A stretch of DNA of 55,638 bases from Mesorhizobium sp. WSM3626 (GTDB taxonomy: Bacteria; Pseudomonadota; Alphaproteobacteria; Rhizobiales; Rhizobiaceae): contig NZ_AZUY01000041.1 in the NCBI RefSeq assembly GCF_000513935.1, positions 1-55,638 of the forward strand, in the 5' to 3' direction. The notes under the pieces were generated by a model. That model saw only the letters and a list, made by a program, of their open reading frames with translations, had not been told where the DNA came from and made no database searches. The position numbers and the translations under genes are program-made. Position 1 is the first letter of the stretch. Every line of letters begins with the position of its first letter. Shown one piece after another: positions 23,360 to 31,461 of the stretch.

Positions 23360-24277
23360 GTGAGCGGCGCCACCGACGCGCTCGATCGGCGCGATACAGT
23401 CGATATGGCCGCCGCCGCCATCATGGTCGGGCTGACCTTCTCCTGGGGCCTGAACTACGTCGCCGCCAAGATCTCCTACGCCGGCTACGACCCCGTCTTC
23501 CTGTCAATCGCACGCTCGGTCATCGGCGGCTTCTGCGTCTTCCTCTGGTGCCGCTGGCGCGGCATTGCGCTGTTCACCAGGGATGGGACATTGCTGGCCG
23601 GCATCGCGGTCGGCGTGCTTTTCGGCGTCGAGTTCCTTTGCCTCTATGTCGGGCTGGAGCACACCACCGTTGCCCGCAACACGCTGCTGGTCAACTCAAT
23701 GCCGTTCTGGATGCTGATCGGCGGCCACTTTCTGCTCGGCGAACAGATCACCACGCGCAAGTTCCTTGGCCTGCTGTTGGCTTTCGCGGGTCTCGCCACC
23801 GTTTTTTCCGACAAGCTCGGCGGTAGCGGAGACATGCTGTTCGGCGATCTCCTGAGCCTTGGTTCCGGGTTTTTCTGGGCCCTGACCAACATCCTCATCA
23901 AACGATCGAAACTGGTCGAGGCAAGCGCGGAGAAGCTGCTGCTCTATCAACTCGCCGGCGCGGCGATCGTTGGCGTGTTGGTAATGCCTCTCGCGGGCCC
24001 ACCCGTTCGCGATCCAGCCTTGCTGCCGACATTGGCGCTGCTTTTCCAGGCAATCTATATCGTCGCCTTTACATACGTGCTGTGGTTCTGGCTGCTGCGC
24101 CGCTATCCGGCCTCCGGCCTGTCGAGCTTCACCTTCCTGTCGCCGGTCTTCGGTGTTTTATGCGGTGCGATCATCTTGAACGAGCCGCTGACCATTCGCA
24201 TTTTTCTGGCACTTGGCTTGATTGCGACGGGGCTGATCATCGTCAACCGGCCGGCACGTAAGCTGACGCCGGTGTGA
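23360..24277 (+). CDS. EamA-family (drug/metabolite transporter) membrane protein
   Basis: EamA proteins export amino acids, metabolites or drugs. I chose the GTG at 23360 because GGAGG lies eight bases before it; a TTG at 23354 overlapping the previous stop is the alternative. The 305-residue product shows ten hydrophobic segments in two EamA repeats (about 20-150 and 160-295). The first has MVGLTFSWGLNYVAAKISYA, and each repeat ends with a pattern like FGVLCGAIILNEPLTIRIFL. The substrate is unknown. It lies two bases after the pseudouridine synthase and 12 nt before the ATP12 gene, suggesting a three-gene unit. Confidence 0.9.
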   Translation: MSGATDALDRRDTVDMAAAAIMVGLTFSWGLNYVAAKISYAGYDPVFLSIARSVIGGFCVFLWCRWRGIALFTRDGTLLAGIAVGVLFGVEFLCLYVGLEHTTVARNTLLVNSMPFWMLIGGHFLLGEQITTRKFLGLLLAFAGLATVFSDKLGGSGDMLFGDLLSLGSGFFWALTNILIKRSKLVEASAEKLLLYQLAGAAIVGVLVMPLAGPPVRDPALLPTLALLFQAIYIVAFTYVLWFWLLRRYPASGLSSFTFLSPVFGVLCGAIILNEPLTIRIFLALGLIATGLIIVNRPARKLTPV

Positions 24278-24289
24278 GAAAGAGACTTC

Positions 24290-25081
24290 ATGCGTGACAT
24301 CCTCAACGACCTTGAAGTGGGCAAGTATCTTTCCGATCCGGATCCGGTACGTCGCGCCCAGATCCAGATGAAGACGCCGCTGCCCAAGCGCTTCTACAAG
24401 GAGGTCTCGGTCGTGCCGGTGGAAGCTGGTTTTGCGGTGCAACTCGACGGCAGGCCGGTGCGCACGCCCGGCAAGGCGCTGCTGGCGCTGCCGACTGAAG
24501 CGGCCGCGGCGCTGGTTGCCGGCGAGTTCGCGGAACAGGGCGAGACGATCAATCCGGTGACAATGCCGGTGATGCGGCTGGTCAACACCGCCATCGATGG
24601 CGTGGCCAGCGATCCGCAGGCGGTGCTGGAAGACATTCTGCGGTTTGCCTCGTCGGATCTGCTCTGTTATCGCGCCGATGCCCCGCAAGGGCTGGTCGAG
24701 CGGCAGAACGAACAGTGGGATCCTGTCATCGACTGGGCACGCGCCGCGCTTGGGGTTCGCTTCAACCTTGCCGAGGGTATCATCCATGTCGAGCAGCCGC
24801 GCGAAACCATTGCCGTGCTGGGCAGCCACCTGGCGCAGCGCGCCGAGCCGCTGCGCCTGGCCGCCATTCATGTCATGACATCGCTGACCGGCTCGGCATT
24901 GCTGGCGTTGGCGGTCGATTTCGGCGAGCTCGACGGCGAGGAGGCCTGGGCCGCCGGCCATGTCGACGAGGACTGGCAGATCGCGCAGTGGGGACAGGAC
25001 GCCGAAGCAGCCGCGCGTCGTGCCGCCCGCAAACGAGACATGATGGCCGCTGTCAGCTTGCTCGAAGCGCTGCGGGGCTGA
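24290..25081 (+). CDS. ATP12-family F1-ATPase assembly chaperone
   Basis: ATP12 proteins bind the alpha subunit of F1-ATPase during assembly in mitochondria and alphaproteobacteria. The 263-residue product fits the family. The N-terminal part has PLPKRFYKEVSVVPVEAGFA and LDGRPVRTPGKALLALPT. The helical C-terminal part has FASSDLLCYRADAPQGLVER and QNEQWDPVIDWA, followed by the acidic VDEDWQIAQWGQDAEAA. The ATG at 24290 follows GTGTGAGAAAGAGACTTC. Its presence supports an alphaproteobacterial origin. It follows the EamA gene by 12 nt; the ATP synthase operon itself is not in this window. Confidence 0.93.
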   Translation: MRDILNDLEVGKYLSDPDPVRRAQIQMKTPLPKRFYKEVSVVPVEAGFAVQLDGRPVRTPGKALLALPTEAAAALVAGEFAEQGETINPVTMPVMRLVNTAIDGVASDPQAVLEDILRFASSDLLCYRADAPQGLVERQNEQWDPVIDWARAALGVRFNLAEGIIHVEQPRETIAVLGSHLAQRAEPLRLAAIHVMTSLTGSALLALAVDFGELDGEEAWAAGHVDEDWQIAQWGQDAEAAARRAARKRDMMAAVSLLEALRG

Positions 25082-25174
25082 GCGCTTCGCTCCGCCTTCG
25101 CACTGCACCTAATACGAAAGTCATAATCCCATCGTCGCGGTGCCTTTCCCCGGCGCTTTCTGCCATTTTTCATG

Positions 25175-25233
25175 TGCTGGCTGCGCTTTTTGAGTCCGCG
25201 TTCGGAGGAGAACGCGGACGTTGGCGCACAGCA
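25175..25233 (+). promoter_or_regulatory. Long hairpin in the leader of the MFS transporter gene
   Basis: The central stem GTCCGCGTTC (25194-25203) pairs perfectly with GAACGCGGAC (25210-25219). It is extended by TGCGC (25182-25186) with GCGCA (25224-25228) and by TGCTG (25175-25179) with CAGCA (25229-25233). It ends 32 nt before the start codon, just upstream of GGGAGGATAAC. It could control translation or message stability, or be a repeat element. Confidence 0.45.
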
Positions 25234-25265
25234 TCTAGGACTGGGTCTCACGGGAGGATAACTCA

Positions 25266-27155
25266 ATGGCAATGGCATCGACCGCCGGCGGAAGGAGCCG
25301 GGGCATGACGCGGGAGGAGAAGAAAGTCATCTTCGCTTCCTCGCTCGGCACCGTTTTCGAATGGTATGATTTCTATCTCTACGGCTCGCTGGCGGCTTTC
25401 ATTGGCTCGACCTTTTTTAGTCCGACGATTCCCGAGGCAACGCGCAACATCTTCGCGCTGCTGGCCTTTGCCGCAGGTTTCCTGGTGCGCCCGTTCGGCG
25501 CGCTGCTGTTCGGTCGCATCGGCGACCTCGTCGGCCGCAAATACACATTCCTGGTCACCATGACGATCATGGGCCTGTCGACCTTCCTGGTCGGCCTGTT
25601 GCCCGGCTATGCAACCCTGGGCATCGCTGCTCCGGTGATCCTGATTGTCCTGCGCATGCTGCAGGGTTTGGCGCTGGGCGGCGAATATGGTGGTGCGGCG
25701 ACCTATGTCGCCGAGCACGCGCCCGATGACCGCCGCGGCTTTTACACCTCTTGGATCCAGACGACAGCGACGCTCGGCCTGTTCCTGTCGCTGATCGTCA
25801 TCCTGATTGTGCAGGGATCGCTGAGCAAGGAGAGCTACGCCGCCTGGGGTTGGCGCATTCCTTTCATCGTCTCTTTCCTGCTGCTCGCCATTTCGATCTG
25901 GATCCGGTTGTCTCTCTCGGAGTCCCCGACCTTCCAGAAGATGAAGGACGAGGGCAAGGGCTCCAAGGCGCCGCTCTCGGAAGCCTTTGGTCAGTGGAAA
26001 AACGCGAAGATCGCTCTCCTGGCGCTGCTCGGCCTCACCGCCGGTCAGGCCGTCGTCTGGTACAATGGCCAGTTCTACGCGCTGTTCTTCCTGCAAAACG
26101 TGCTGAAGGTCGACGCGCAGTCGGTCAACATCATGATCGCCGTCGCGCTGGCGCTCGGCTCGATCTTCTTCGTCGTGTTCGGCTGGCTCTCCGACAAGAT
26201 CGGCCGCAAGCCGATCATCATGGCTGGCCTGGCGCTTGCCATAGTCTGCACCTTCCCGCTGTTCAAGGCATTGACCTGGGCCGCCAATCCGGCGCTCGCC
26301 AAGGCACAGCAGAGCACTCGGGCAACTGTGACGGCAGCACCCGGCGACTGCAGGTTCCAGTTCAATCCGGTCGGAACCGCGAAATTCACGACGTCCTGCG
26401 ACATCGCGACTTCGTTCCTGACCAAGAACTCGGTTCCGTACGATGTGGTGTCGACGGCCGCGCCCGGGACGGCCGCGTCGGTCAAGATTGGTACAGAGAC
26501 GGTGGCGTCCTACGACGCGGTCGCCGCCGGCGATCAGGCCAAGGCCAAGGACGCGGCCTTCGCCAAGGCTGTCAACATGTCCCTGCGGGACGGCGGTTAT
26601 CCGCTGAAGCGTGCGGCGATCAAGGTTGCGGACCCGAAACTCGATGCGTTTGTTGCCGCCAACCCGGAACTGAAGCTGGACGCCGCCGCGATCCGTGCCG
26701 GTGAGAAGGCGACTGTGCCGATTGATCAGGCGGTCAAGGACAAGCTCTTGACTACCGAGGAGGCAGCGGGCGCGCCCGAGGTCACCGTCTACAACATACC
26801 GGGCGGCGGCGCCTTCGCCATGTTCGCCGATCCGGCGGCGGTGAATTGGCCGATGACAATCGGTATCCTGTTCATCCTGGTGCTGTTCGTGACCATGGTC
26901 TACGGGCCGATCGCGGCGATCCTTGTCGAGATGTTCCCGACTCGCATTCGCTACACTGGCATGTCATTGCCCTACCACATCGGCAATGGCTGGTTCGGTG
27001 GCCTGCTGCCGGCGACGGTGTTCGCGCTCAGCGCCTACAAGGGCGATATCTACTATGGCCTCTGGTATCCGGTGGTAATTGCGGCAATGACGCTGATCAT
27101 CGGCATGATCTTCGTCAAGGATACGCTCGGTACCGACCTGCACGCCAAGGAGTAG
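25266..27155 (+). CDS. MFS transporter (metabolite:H+ symporter type) with large periplasmic insertion
   Basis: The protein is a secondary transporter of the inner membrane. The 629-residue product exceeds the usual 430-550. TM1 carries SLGTVFEWYDFYLYGSLAAF, typical of the MHS group (ProP, ShiA, KgtP). Motif A occurs as GRIGDLVGRKY (83-93) and as WLSDKIGRKP (307-316) between TM8 and TM9. Between TM9 (about 315-336) and TM10 (about 530-552) lies an extra region of roughly 185 residues, placed in the periplasm by topology. It has Cys362 and Cys378, which could form a disulfide, and Ala/Lys-rich helices. The substrate is unknown. The ATG follows GGGAGGATAACTCA; a strong terminator follows the gene. 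Confidence 0.88.
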   Translation: MAMASTAGGRSRGMTREEKKVIFASSLGTVFEWYDFYLYGSLAAFIGSTFFSPTIPEATRNIFALLAFAAGFLVRPFGALLFGRIGDLVGRKYTFLVTMTIMGLSTFLVGLLPGYATLGIAAPVILIVLRMLQGLALGGEYGGAATYVAEHAPDDRRGFYTSWIQTTATLGLFLSLIVILIVQGSLSKESYAAWGWRIPFIVSFLLLAISIWIRLSLSESPTFQKMKDEGKGSKAPLSEAFGQWKNAKIALLALLGLTAGQAVVWYNGQFYALFFLQNVLKVDAQSVNIMIAVALALGSIFFVVFGWLSDKIGRKPIIMAGLALAIVCTFPLFKALTWAANPALAKAQQSTRATVTAAPGDCRFQFNPVGTAKFTTSCDIATSFLTKNSVPYDVVSTAAPGTAASVKIGTETVASYDAVAAGDQAKAKDAAFAKAVNMSLRDGGYPLKRAAIKVADPKLDAFVAANPELKLDAAAIRAGEKATVPIDQAVKDKLLTTEEAAGAPEVTVYNIPGGGAFAMFADPAAVNWPMTIGILFILVLFVTMVYGPIAAILVEMFPTRIRYTGMSLPYHIGNGWFGGLLPATVFALSAYKGDIYYGLWYPVVIAAMTLIIGMIFVKDTLGTDLHAKE

Positions 27156-27175
27156 CCGATCGGCCGATACGAACG

Positions 27176-27210
27176 AAAAGCCCGGCGCGAGCGATCGCGC
27201 CGGGCTTTTT
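27176..27210 (+). terminator. Terminator of the MFS transporter gene
   Basis: AAAAGCCCGGCGCGA (27176-27190) pairs with TCGCGCCGGGCTTTT (27195-27209) around GCGA: a perfect 15-bp stem ending in T5. The A-rich left end means it may also stop the convergent GstI-like gene on the other strand. Confidence 0.92.
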
Positions 27211-27234
27211 CATGTGAGATCGACGTGGAGGGCT

Positions 27235-27429
27235 TCAGCTCTTCCGTTGCGGGTTCTCTTCCTCGACGGCGGCCTCGTGATACCAGCCATCGGAATCGGC
27301 GTGCTCGCCGCGAAGCGCGGCAAGCTCTGCCGCGAATTTGGCCTTGGCGCCTAAATTTAAGGCAGGCTTGCGCGCTGCCAGCGGGAACATCAGGATTTTC
27401 GCCGACGGACGCGATTGCGTGACTTGCAT
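27235..27429 (-). CDS. GstI-like small protein (DUF2735 type), possible inhibitor of GSII synthesis
   Basis: The 64-residue product starts MQVTQSRPSAKILMFPLAAR, with the SAKIxxFP pattern I associate with DUF2735, and ends with the acidic stretch HEAAVEEENPQRKS. In Rhizobium leguminosarum the gene divergent from glnII is gstI, whose 63-residue product represses GSII expression through the glnII leader. Position, orientation and size all match, so orthology is likely but inferred. The ATG follows AGGGAGACCGGCA on the minus strand. No membrane segment or known DNA-binding motif is visible. Translation of the message could be tuned against glnII by nitrogen status. Confidence 0.75.
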   Translation of the reverse strand: MQVTQSRPSAKILMFPLAARKPALNLGAKAKFAAELAALRGEHADSDGWYHEAAVEEENPQRKS

Positions 27430-27574
27430 TGCCGGTCTCCCTGCTTTTTCAGAAGCTTGCCGATTCAGTTCTCATCAAAATAGGTTCTGCGATTCATTTA
27501 GGCAATATGCTCAGGAAAAGATCATGATTTGCCTATGATTTAAGCAGTATTGCCGTTTGGCCGATCTTGACGCA

Positions 27575-27594
27575 TTGCTGAGACGGCTCAGCAA
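27575..27594. promoter_or_regulatory. Dyad in the gstI-glnII intergenic region
   Basis: TTGCTGAG (27575-27582), ACGG, CTCAGCAA (27587-27594) is a perfect inverted repeat with 8-bp arms. It lies about 50 bp upstream of the sigma-54 promoter of glnII and between two divergent nitrogen genes. That is a plausible place for a regulator such as NtrC, although the sequence does not match the usual TGCAC-N7-GTGCA pattern. Confidence 0.45.
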
Positions 27595-27642
27595 AATCAA
27601 AGCCTTGGCATGACCATTTTGCCGCACCCGTCGGAGGCCGAG

Positions 27643-27658
27643 TGGCATACGAATTGCT
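27643..27658 (+). promoter_or_regulatory. Sigma-54 (RpoN) promoter of glnII
   Basis: TGGCATACGAATTGCT matches the -24/-12 consensus TGGCACG-N4-TTGCW: the GG at 27644 and the GC at 27656 are exactly 12 bases apart. Transcription should begin near 27669, leaving a leader of about 73 nt. glnII is known to be RpoN/NtrC controlled in rhizobia. Confidence 0.85.
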
Positions 27659-27741
27659 TTTTAACCATCGGCAGGCCGGCCTGTTTCGGCCATGCATCGA
27701 CATCGCCTGCTTGCGGTGTCCAAGCAACGAGAGGCTCTAGA

Positions 27742-28782
27742 ATGACCAAATACAAGCTCGAGTATATCTGGCTCGATGGATACACCCCGGTCCCCAATCT
27801 TCGCGGCAAGACGCAGATCAATGAATTCGCCGAGTTCCCGACGCTCGAGCAGCTGCCGCTGTGGGGTTTCGACGGGTCCTCGACGCAGCAGGCCGAGGGG
27901 CATAGCTCCGATTGCGTGCTGAAGCCGGTCGCCGTCTATCCCGATCCGGCCCGCACCAACGGCGTGCTCGTCATGTGCGAAGTCATGATGCCCGACGGCG
28001 TTACGCCGCATGCATCCAACAAGCGCGCCACCATCCTCGACGACGAAGGCGCCTGGTTCGGCTTCGAGCAGGAGTATTTCTTCTACAAGGATGGCCGTCC
28101 GCTCGGCTTCCCCGAAAGCGGCTATCCCGCGCCGCAGGGCCCGTACTATACCGGCGTCGGCTATTCGAATGTCGGCTCCGTTGCGCGCCAGATCGTCGAG
28201 GAACATCTTGATCTCTGCCTCGCGGCCGGCATCAACCACGAAGGCATCAATGCCGAAGTGGCCAAGGGCCAGTGGGAATTCCAGATTTTCGGCAAGGGTT
28301 CCAAGAAGGCCGCCGACCAGATGTGGATGGCCCGCTATCTGATGCAGCGCCTGACCGAGAAGTACGGCATCGACATCGAATACCACTGCAAGCCGCTCGG
28401 CGACACCGACTGGAACGGCTCGGGCATGCATGCCAATTTCTCGACGTCCTATATGCGTGAAGTCGGCGGCAAGGCCTATTTCGAAGCGCTGATGGCGGCC
28501 TTCGACAAAAACCTGATGGACCACATCGCCGTCTACGGCCCGGACAACGACAAACGTTTGACCGGCAAGCACGAGACAGCGCCCTGGAACAGGTTCAGCT
28601 ATGGCATCGCCGATCGCGGCGCCTCGATCCGCGTCCCGCATTCGTTCGTCAAGAACGACTACAAGGGCTATCTGGAAGACCGCCGTCCGAATTCTCAGGG
28701 CGACCCCTACCAGATCGCCTCGCAGATCCTGAAGACGATCGCTTCGGTGCCGGCGAGCGCAGAGGTTTCGGCCGCTGCCTGA
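27742..28782 (+). CDS. glnII: Glutamine synthetase type II
   Basis: GSII makes glutamine from glutamate, ammonia and ATP. This eukaryote-like octameric form is typical of rhizobia and some actinobacteria. The ATG at 27742 follows AGAGGCTCTAGA and gives 346 residues, about the normal length. Family blocks include LPLWGFDGSSTQQAEGHSSD, AWFGFEQEYFFYKDG and GKGSKKAADQMWMARYLMQR. The ATP/glutamate site region is DWNGSGMHANFSTSYMRE, followed by GKHETAPWNRFSYGIADRGA and IRVPHSFVKN. GSII lacks the adenylylation control of GSI; regulation is mainly by transcription (sigma-54 promoter at 27643) and probably by the divergent GstI-like protein. Confidence 0.97.
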   Translation: MTKYKLEYIWLDGYTPVPNLRGKTQINEFAEFPTLEQLPLWGFDGSSTQQAEGHSSDCVLKPVAVYPDPARTNGVLVMCEVMMPDGVTPHASNKRATILDDEGAWFGFEQEYFFYKDGRPLGFPESGYPAPQGPYYTGVGYSNVGSVARQIVEEHLDLCLAAGINHEGINAEVAKGQWEFQIFGKGSKKAADQMWMARYLMQRLTEKYGIDIEYHCKPLGDTDWNGSGMHANFSTSYMREVGGKAYFEALMAAFDKNLMDHIAVYGPDNDKRLTGKHETAPWNRFSYGIADRGASIRVPHSFVKNDYKGYLEDRRPNSQGDPYQIASQILKTIASVPASAEVSAAA

Positions 28783-28833
28783 TTCTCTTTGCGGCGTGGT
28801 CAGCTCCGCGCCGCACGCGGATGTTCATTGTGG

Positions 28834-28866
28834 AAAAGGCCCGGGCGGAAACGCCCGGGCCTTTTT
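28834..28866 (+). terminator. Terminator of glnII
   Basis: AAAAGGCCCGGGCG (28834-28847) pairs with CGCCCGGGCCTTTT around the loop GAAA, followed by T5. It is a perfect 14-bp stem, 51 nt after the glnII stop. Confidence 0.93.
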
Positions 28867-29385
28867 GCCGGAACGGCGAATTCCCCCAAAAAAAGTCAGG
28901 TTGAAAAGGGACGGGCAATTTTAGCCGAACGAGAGGCTTTGGTTGACGCCCCTTGCCGCCACTCGTCTCATGCATTTCCGAGTTCATTGAAAAAGCCCGG
29001 AAAACAGCCTGTTTCAGCTCGTCCGTACACCACCGATCCTTTATATAAGCCACTGTTCATACATCGAAATCGGCGATTTGTGCCTCCGGCAGGCGGCGTT
29101 GACAGGCCACGCCGCGGCATGCGTATTCGTCGCCTTGGGGGTTACGCCAAAGCGATGCTGTTCGAACGGGGCGGGGGTTTCGTGAACGACGGCATTGGCG
29201 GGGGCGCCGGACGAGCGGGCATTGCAGCCTGAGGCAGTGCGCCGCTCGCTCCTGGCGTTCGATTGTGTCCCGAAAGGCCATCCGCCAACGTCCTCGAACG
29301 GGTTTTTTGCCACCCAACCCGAGGTCTTCTGCGGCGGCCAAGAGGGCCGGCTGCCCGAGCTCAGATGCGTCCTCCTTGGATCAGC
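28867..29385. other. Spacer between the glnII and glnA terminators with no supported gene
   Basis: These 519 bases lie between two convergent terminators. Open frames exist on both strands (147 residues at 28789-29232 plus, 90 residues at 29041-29313 minus). They lack a convincing ribosome binding site, a recognisable motif or clear rhizobial codon use. A short AT-rich patch (29040-29065, with TTTATATAAG) could be a promoter remnant. I see nothing else here. Confidence 0.5.
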
Positions 29386-29421
29386 AAAAAAGCCCTTGAA
29401 GGGGGGAAATCCTTCAAGGGC
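29386..29421 (-). terminator. Terminator of glnBA
   Basis: On the minus strand GCCCTTGAAGG pairs with CCTTCAAGGGC (plus positions 29411-29421 and 29392-29402) and is followed by six U residues (A6 at plus 29386-29391). It ends 26 nt after the glnA stop. Confidence 0.9.
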
Positions 29422-29446
29422 TTCGAAACACTATCCGAGCGGAATC

Positions 29447-30856
29447 TTAGACCGAATAGTACATGTCGTATTCGACCGGATGCGGGGTCATTTCGAAGCG
29501 CATCACTTCGGCCATCTTGAGCTCGATATAGCTGTCGATCTGGTCGTCGTCGAAGACGCCGCCGGCCTTCAGGAAGCCGCGATCCTTGTCGAGGCTCTGG
29601 AGCGCTTCGCGCAGCGAACCGCAGACGGTCGGGATCTTCTTCAGTTCCTTTGGCGGCAGGTCGTAGAGATCCTTGTCCATCGGCTGTCCCGGGTGGATCT
29701 TGTTCTTGATGCCGTCGAGGCCGGCCATCAGCATGGCGGCGAAAGCGAGATAGGGGTTCGCACCCGGATCGGGGAAGCGGACCTCGACGCGCTTTGCTTT
29801 CGGTGAACTGCCGAACGGGATGCGGCAGGACGCCGAACGGTTGCGCGCCGAATAGGCGAGCAGCACCGGCGCCTCGTAGCCCGGCACCAGTCGCTTATAG
29901 GAATTGGTCAGCGGGTTGGTGAAGGCATTGATCGCCTTGGCATGCTTGATGATGCCGCCGATGTAGAACAGGCAGCTCTCCGAAAGACCGGCATACTCAT
30001 TGCCGGCGAAAGTTGGCTTGCCGCCCTTCCAGATCGACTGGTGGACGTGCATGCCCGAGCCGTTGTCGCCGAAGATCGGCTTCGGCATGAAGGTCGCCGT
30101 CTTGCCGTAGGCGTTGGCGACCTGGTGCACGACGTACTTGTAGATCAGCATCTTGTCGGCGTTGCGGACCAGCGTGTCGAACTTGATGCCGAGTTCGTGC
30201 TGGGCGGCGGCCACCTCATGGTGATGCTTTTCGACGCGCACGCCCATTTCGGCGAGCACCGTCAGCATTTCGGAGCGCATGTCCTGTGCCGAATCGATCG
30301 GCGGCACCGGGAAATAGCCGCCCTTGATGCGCGGGCGGTGACCGAGATTGCCGGTCTCGTAATCGGTGTCGTCGTTCGACGGCAGTTCGGTCGAATCCAG
30401 CTTGAAGCCGGTGTTATAGGGATCGGCCTTGTACTTGACGTCGTCGAACACGAAGAACTCGGCTTCCGGGCCGACATAGATGGTGTCGCCGATGCCTTCC
30501 GACTTCATGTAGGCCTCGGCCTTCTTGGCCGTGCCGCGCGGATCGCGGTTGTAGGATTCGCCCGAGACCGGATCGAGGATGTCGCACAGGATGACCATGG
30601 TCGACTGCGCGAAGAACGGATCCATGTGGACTGTGTCCGGATCGGGCATCAGCACCATATCGGACTCATTGATGGCCTTCCAGCCGGCGATCGAGGAGCC
30701 GTCGAACATGACACCGTCGGCAAACATGTCTTCCTCGACCTCGACAACATCCATCGTCACGTGCTGCAGCTTGCCCTTCGGGTCGGTGAAGCGCAGGTCG
30801 ACGAATTTCACGTCGTTGTCCTTGATCTGCTTCATGATGTCTTTGGCTGTCGTCAT
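29447..30856 (-). CDS. glnA: Glutamine synthetase type I
   Basis: GSI is the dodecameric bacterial glutamine synthetase. The product has 469 residues, the standard length. The Asp50-type loop is FADGVMFDGSSIAGWK, the metal/ATP block is GPEAEFFVFDD and the signature KPIFGDNGSGMHVHQSIWK is intact. The adenylylation site is Tyr398 in MDKDLYDLPPKEL, so activity should be controlled by GlnE. It lies 61 nt downstream of glnB on the same strand, the classic rhizobial glnBA operon, and ends at the terminator at 29386-29421. Having both GSI and GSII within 3 kb is typical of rhizobia. Confidence 0.98.
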   Translation of the reverse strand: MTTAKDIMKQIKDNDVKFVDLRFTDPKGKLQHVTMDVVEVEEDMFADGVMFDGSSIAGWKAINESDMVLMPDPDTVHMDPFFAQSTMVILCDILDPVSGESYNRDPRGTAKKAEAYMKSEGIGDTIYVGPEAEFFVFDDVKYKADPYNTGFKLDSTELPSNDDTDYETGNLGHRPRIKGGYFPVPPIDSAQDMRSEMLTVLAEMGVRVEKHHHEVAAAQHELGIKFDTLVRNADKMLIYKYVVHQVANAYGKTATFMPKPIFGDNGSGMHVHQSIWKGGKPTFAGNEYAGLSESCLFYIGGIIKHAKAINAFTNPLTNSYKRLVPGYEAPVLLAYSARNRSASCRIPFGSSPKAKRVEVRFPDPGANPYLAFAAMLMAGLDGIKNKIHPGQPMDKDLYDLPPKELKKIPTVCGSLREALQSLDKDRGFLKAGGVFDDDQIDSYIELKMAEVMRFEMTPHPVEYDMYYSV

Positions 30857-30917
30857 GTCATGTATCCCTGTGTGCTGACGTTTTTTGATGGATGACGTTT
30901 CTTAGAGGATGGCCGGC

Positions 30918-31256
30918 TCAAACCGCGTCCATTCCGGTTTCGCCGGTGCGGATGCGCACGACTTCCTCGATGTTGGAGACGAAGATCTTGCCGTCGCCGA
31001 TGCGGCCGGTCTGGGCCGCCTTGCGGATGGCCTCGATCGCGCCTTCCACGGCATCGTCGCCGAGCACGACCTCGATCTTCACCTTGGGCAGGAAGTCGAC
31101 GACATATTCGGCGCCGCGGTAGAGTTCAGTGTGACCCTTCTGGCGCCCGAACCCCTTGGCCTCGGTTACGGTGATGCCTTGCAGTCCGGCCTCCTGAAGC
31201 GCTTCCTTCACTTCGTCCAGCTTGAATGGCTTGATGATCGCTTCGATCTTTTTCAT
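30918..31256 (-). CDS. glnB: Nitrogen regulatory protein P-II
   Basis: P-II senses glutamine (by uridylylation) and 2-oxoglutarate/ATP, and controls GlnE and NtrB. The ATG at 31256 gives 112 residues, the universal P-II length, and follows GTGGAGGCC on the minus strand; the frame is open eight codons further. The T-loop contains Tyr51 in ELYRGAEYVVDFLPK, the uridylylation site. The C-terminal signature TGRIGDGKIFVSNIEEVVRI is complete. It is the first gene of glnBA, with a sigma-54 promoter about 60 nt upstream. Confidence 0.98.
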   Translation of the reverse strand: MKKIEAIIKPFKLDEVKEALQEAGLQGITVTEAKGFGRQKGHTELYRGAEYVVDFLPKVKIEVVLGDDAVEGAIEAIRKAAQTGRIGDGKIFVSNIEEVVRIRTGETGMDAV

Positions 31257-31317
31257 GTAAAAAGTGGCCTCCACTGCCAAAAAAACGGGTTGTGAGCCCC
31301 CGCTTGCGCCTCAATCA

Positions 31318-31333
31318 AGCACGAACTGTGCCA
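31318..31333 (-). promoter_or_regulatory. Sigma-54 (RpoN) promoter of glnBA
   Basis: The minus strand reads TGGCACAGTTCGTGCT. The TGGCAC of the -24 box is perfect and the GC of the -12 box is exactly 12 bases from the GG. The -12 box is GTGC rather than TTGC. Transcription should start near 31307, about 50 nt before glnB. A sigma-54 promoter for glnBA is known in R. leguminosarum. Confidence 0.78.
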
Positions 31334-31461
31334 GTCGGAGGGAACAGAAGCGGTGTCATACGATTTCAAAGCTATGTCACCCCCAGATGCAAATTCGCGT
31401 CATGCGCTGCATTGGAAGCGGCATGAACGGCTGTAGCCTATCCGGCACTCCTGTGCATGTC

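Noticed and set aside
28789..29232. 147-residue plus-strand frame between glnII and glnA
   Set aside because: It starts before the glnII terminator and crosses it, has no ribosome binding site and has a low-complexity Arg/Gly composition.
29041..29313. 90-residue minus-strand frame starting MAKNPFEDVGGWPF
   Set aside because: GTG start without a clear ribosome binding site and no recognisable pattern; left as undecided rather than annotated.
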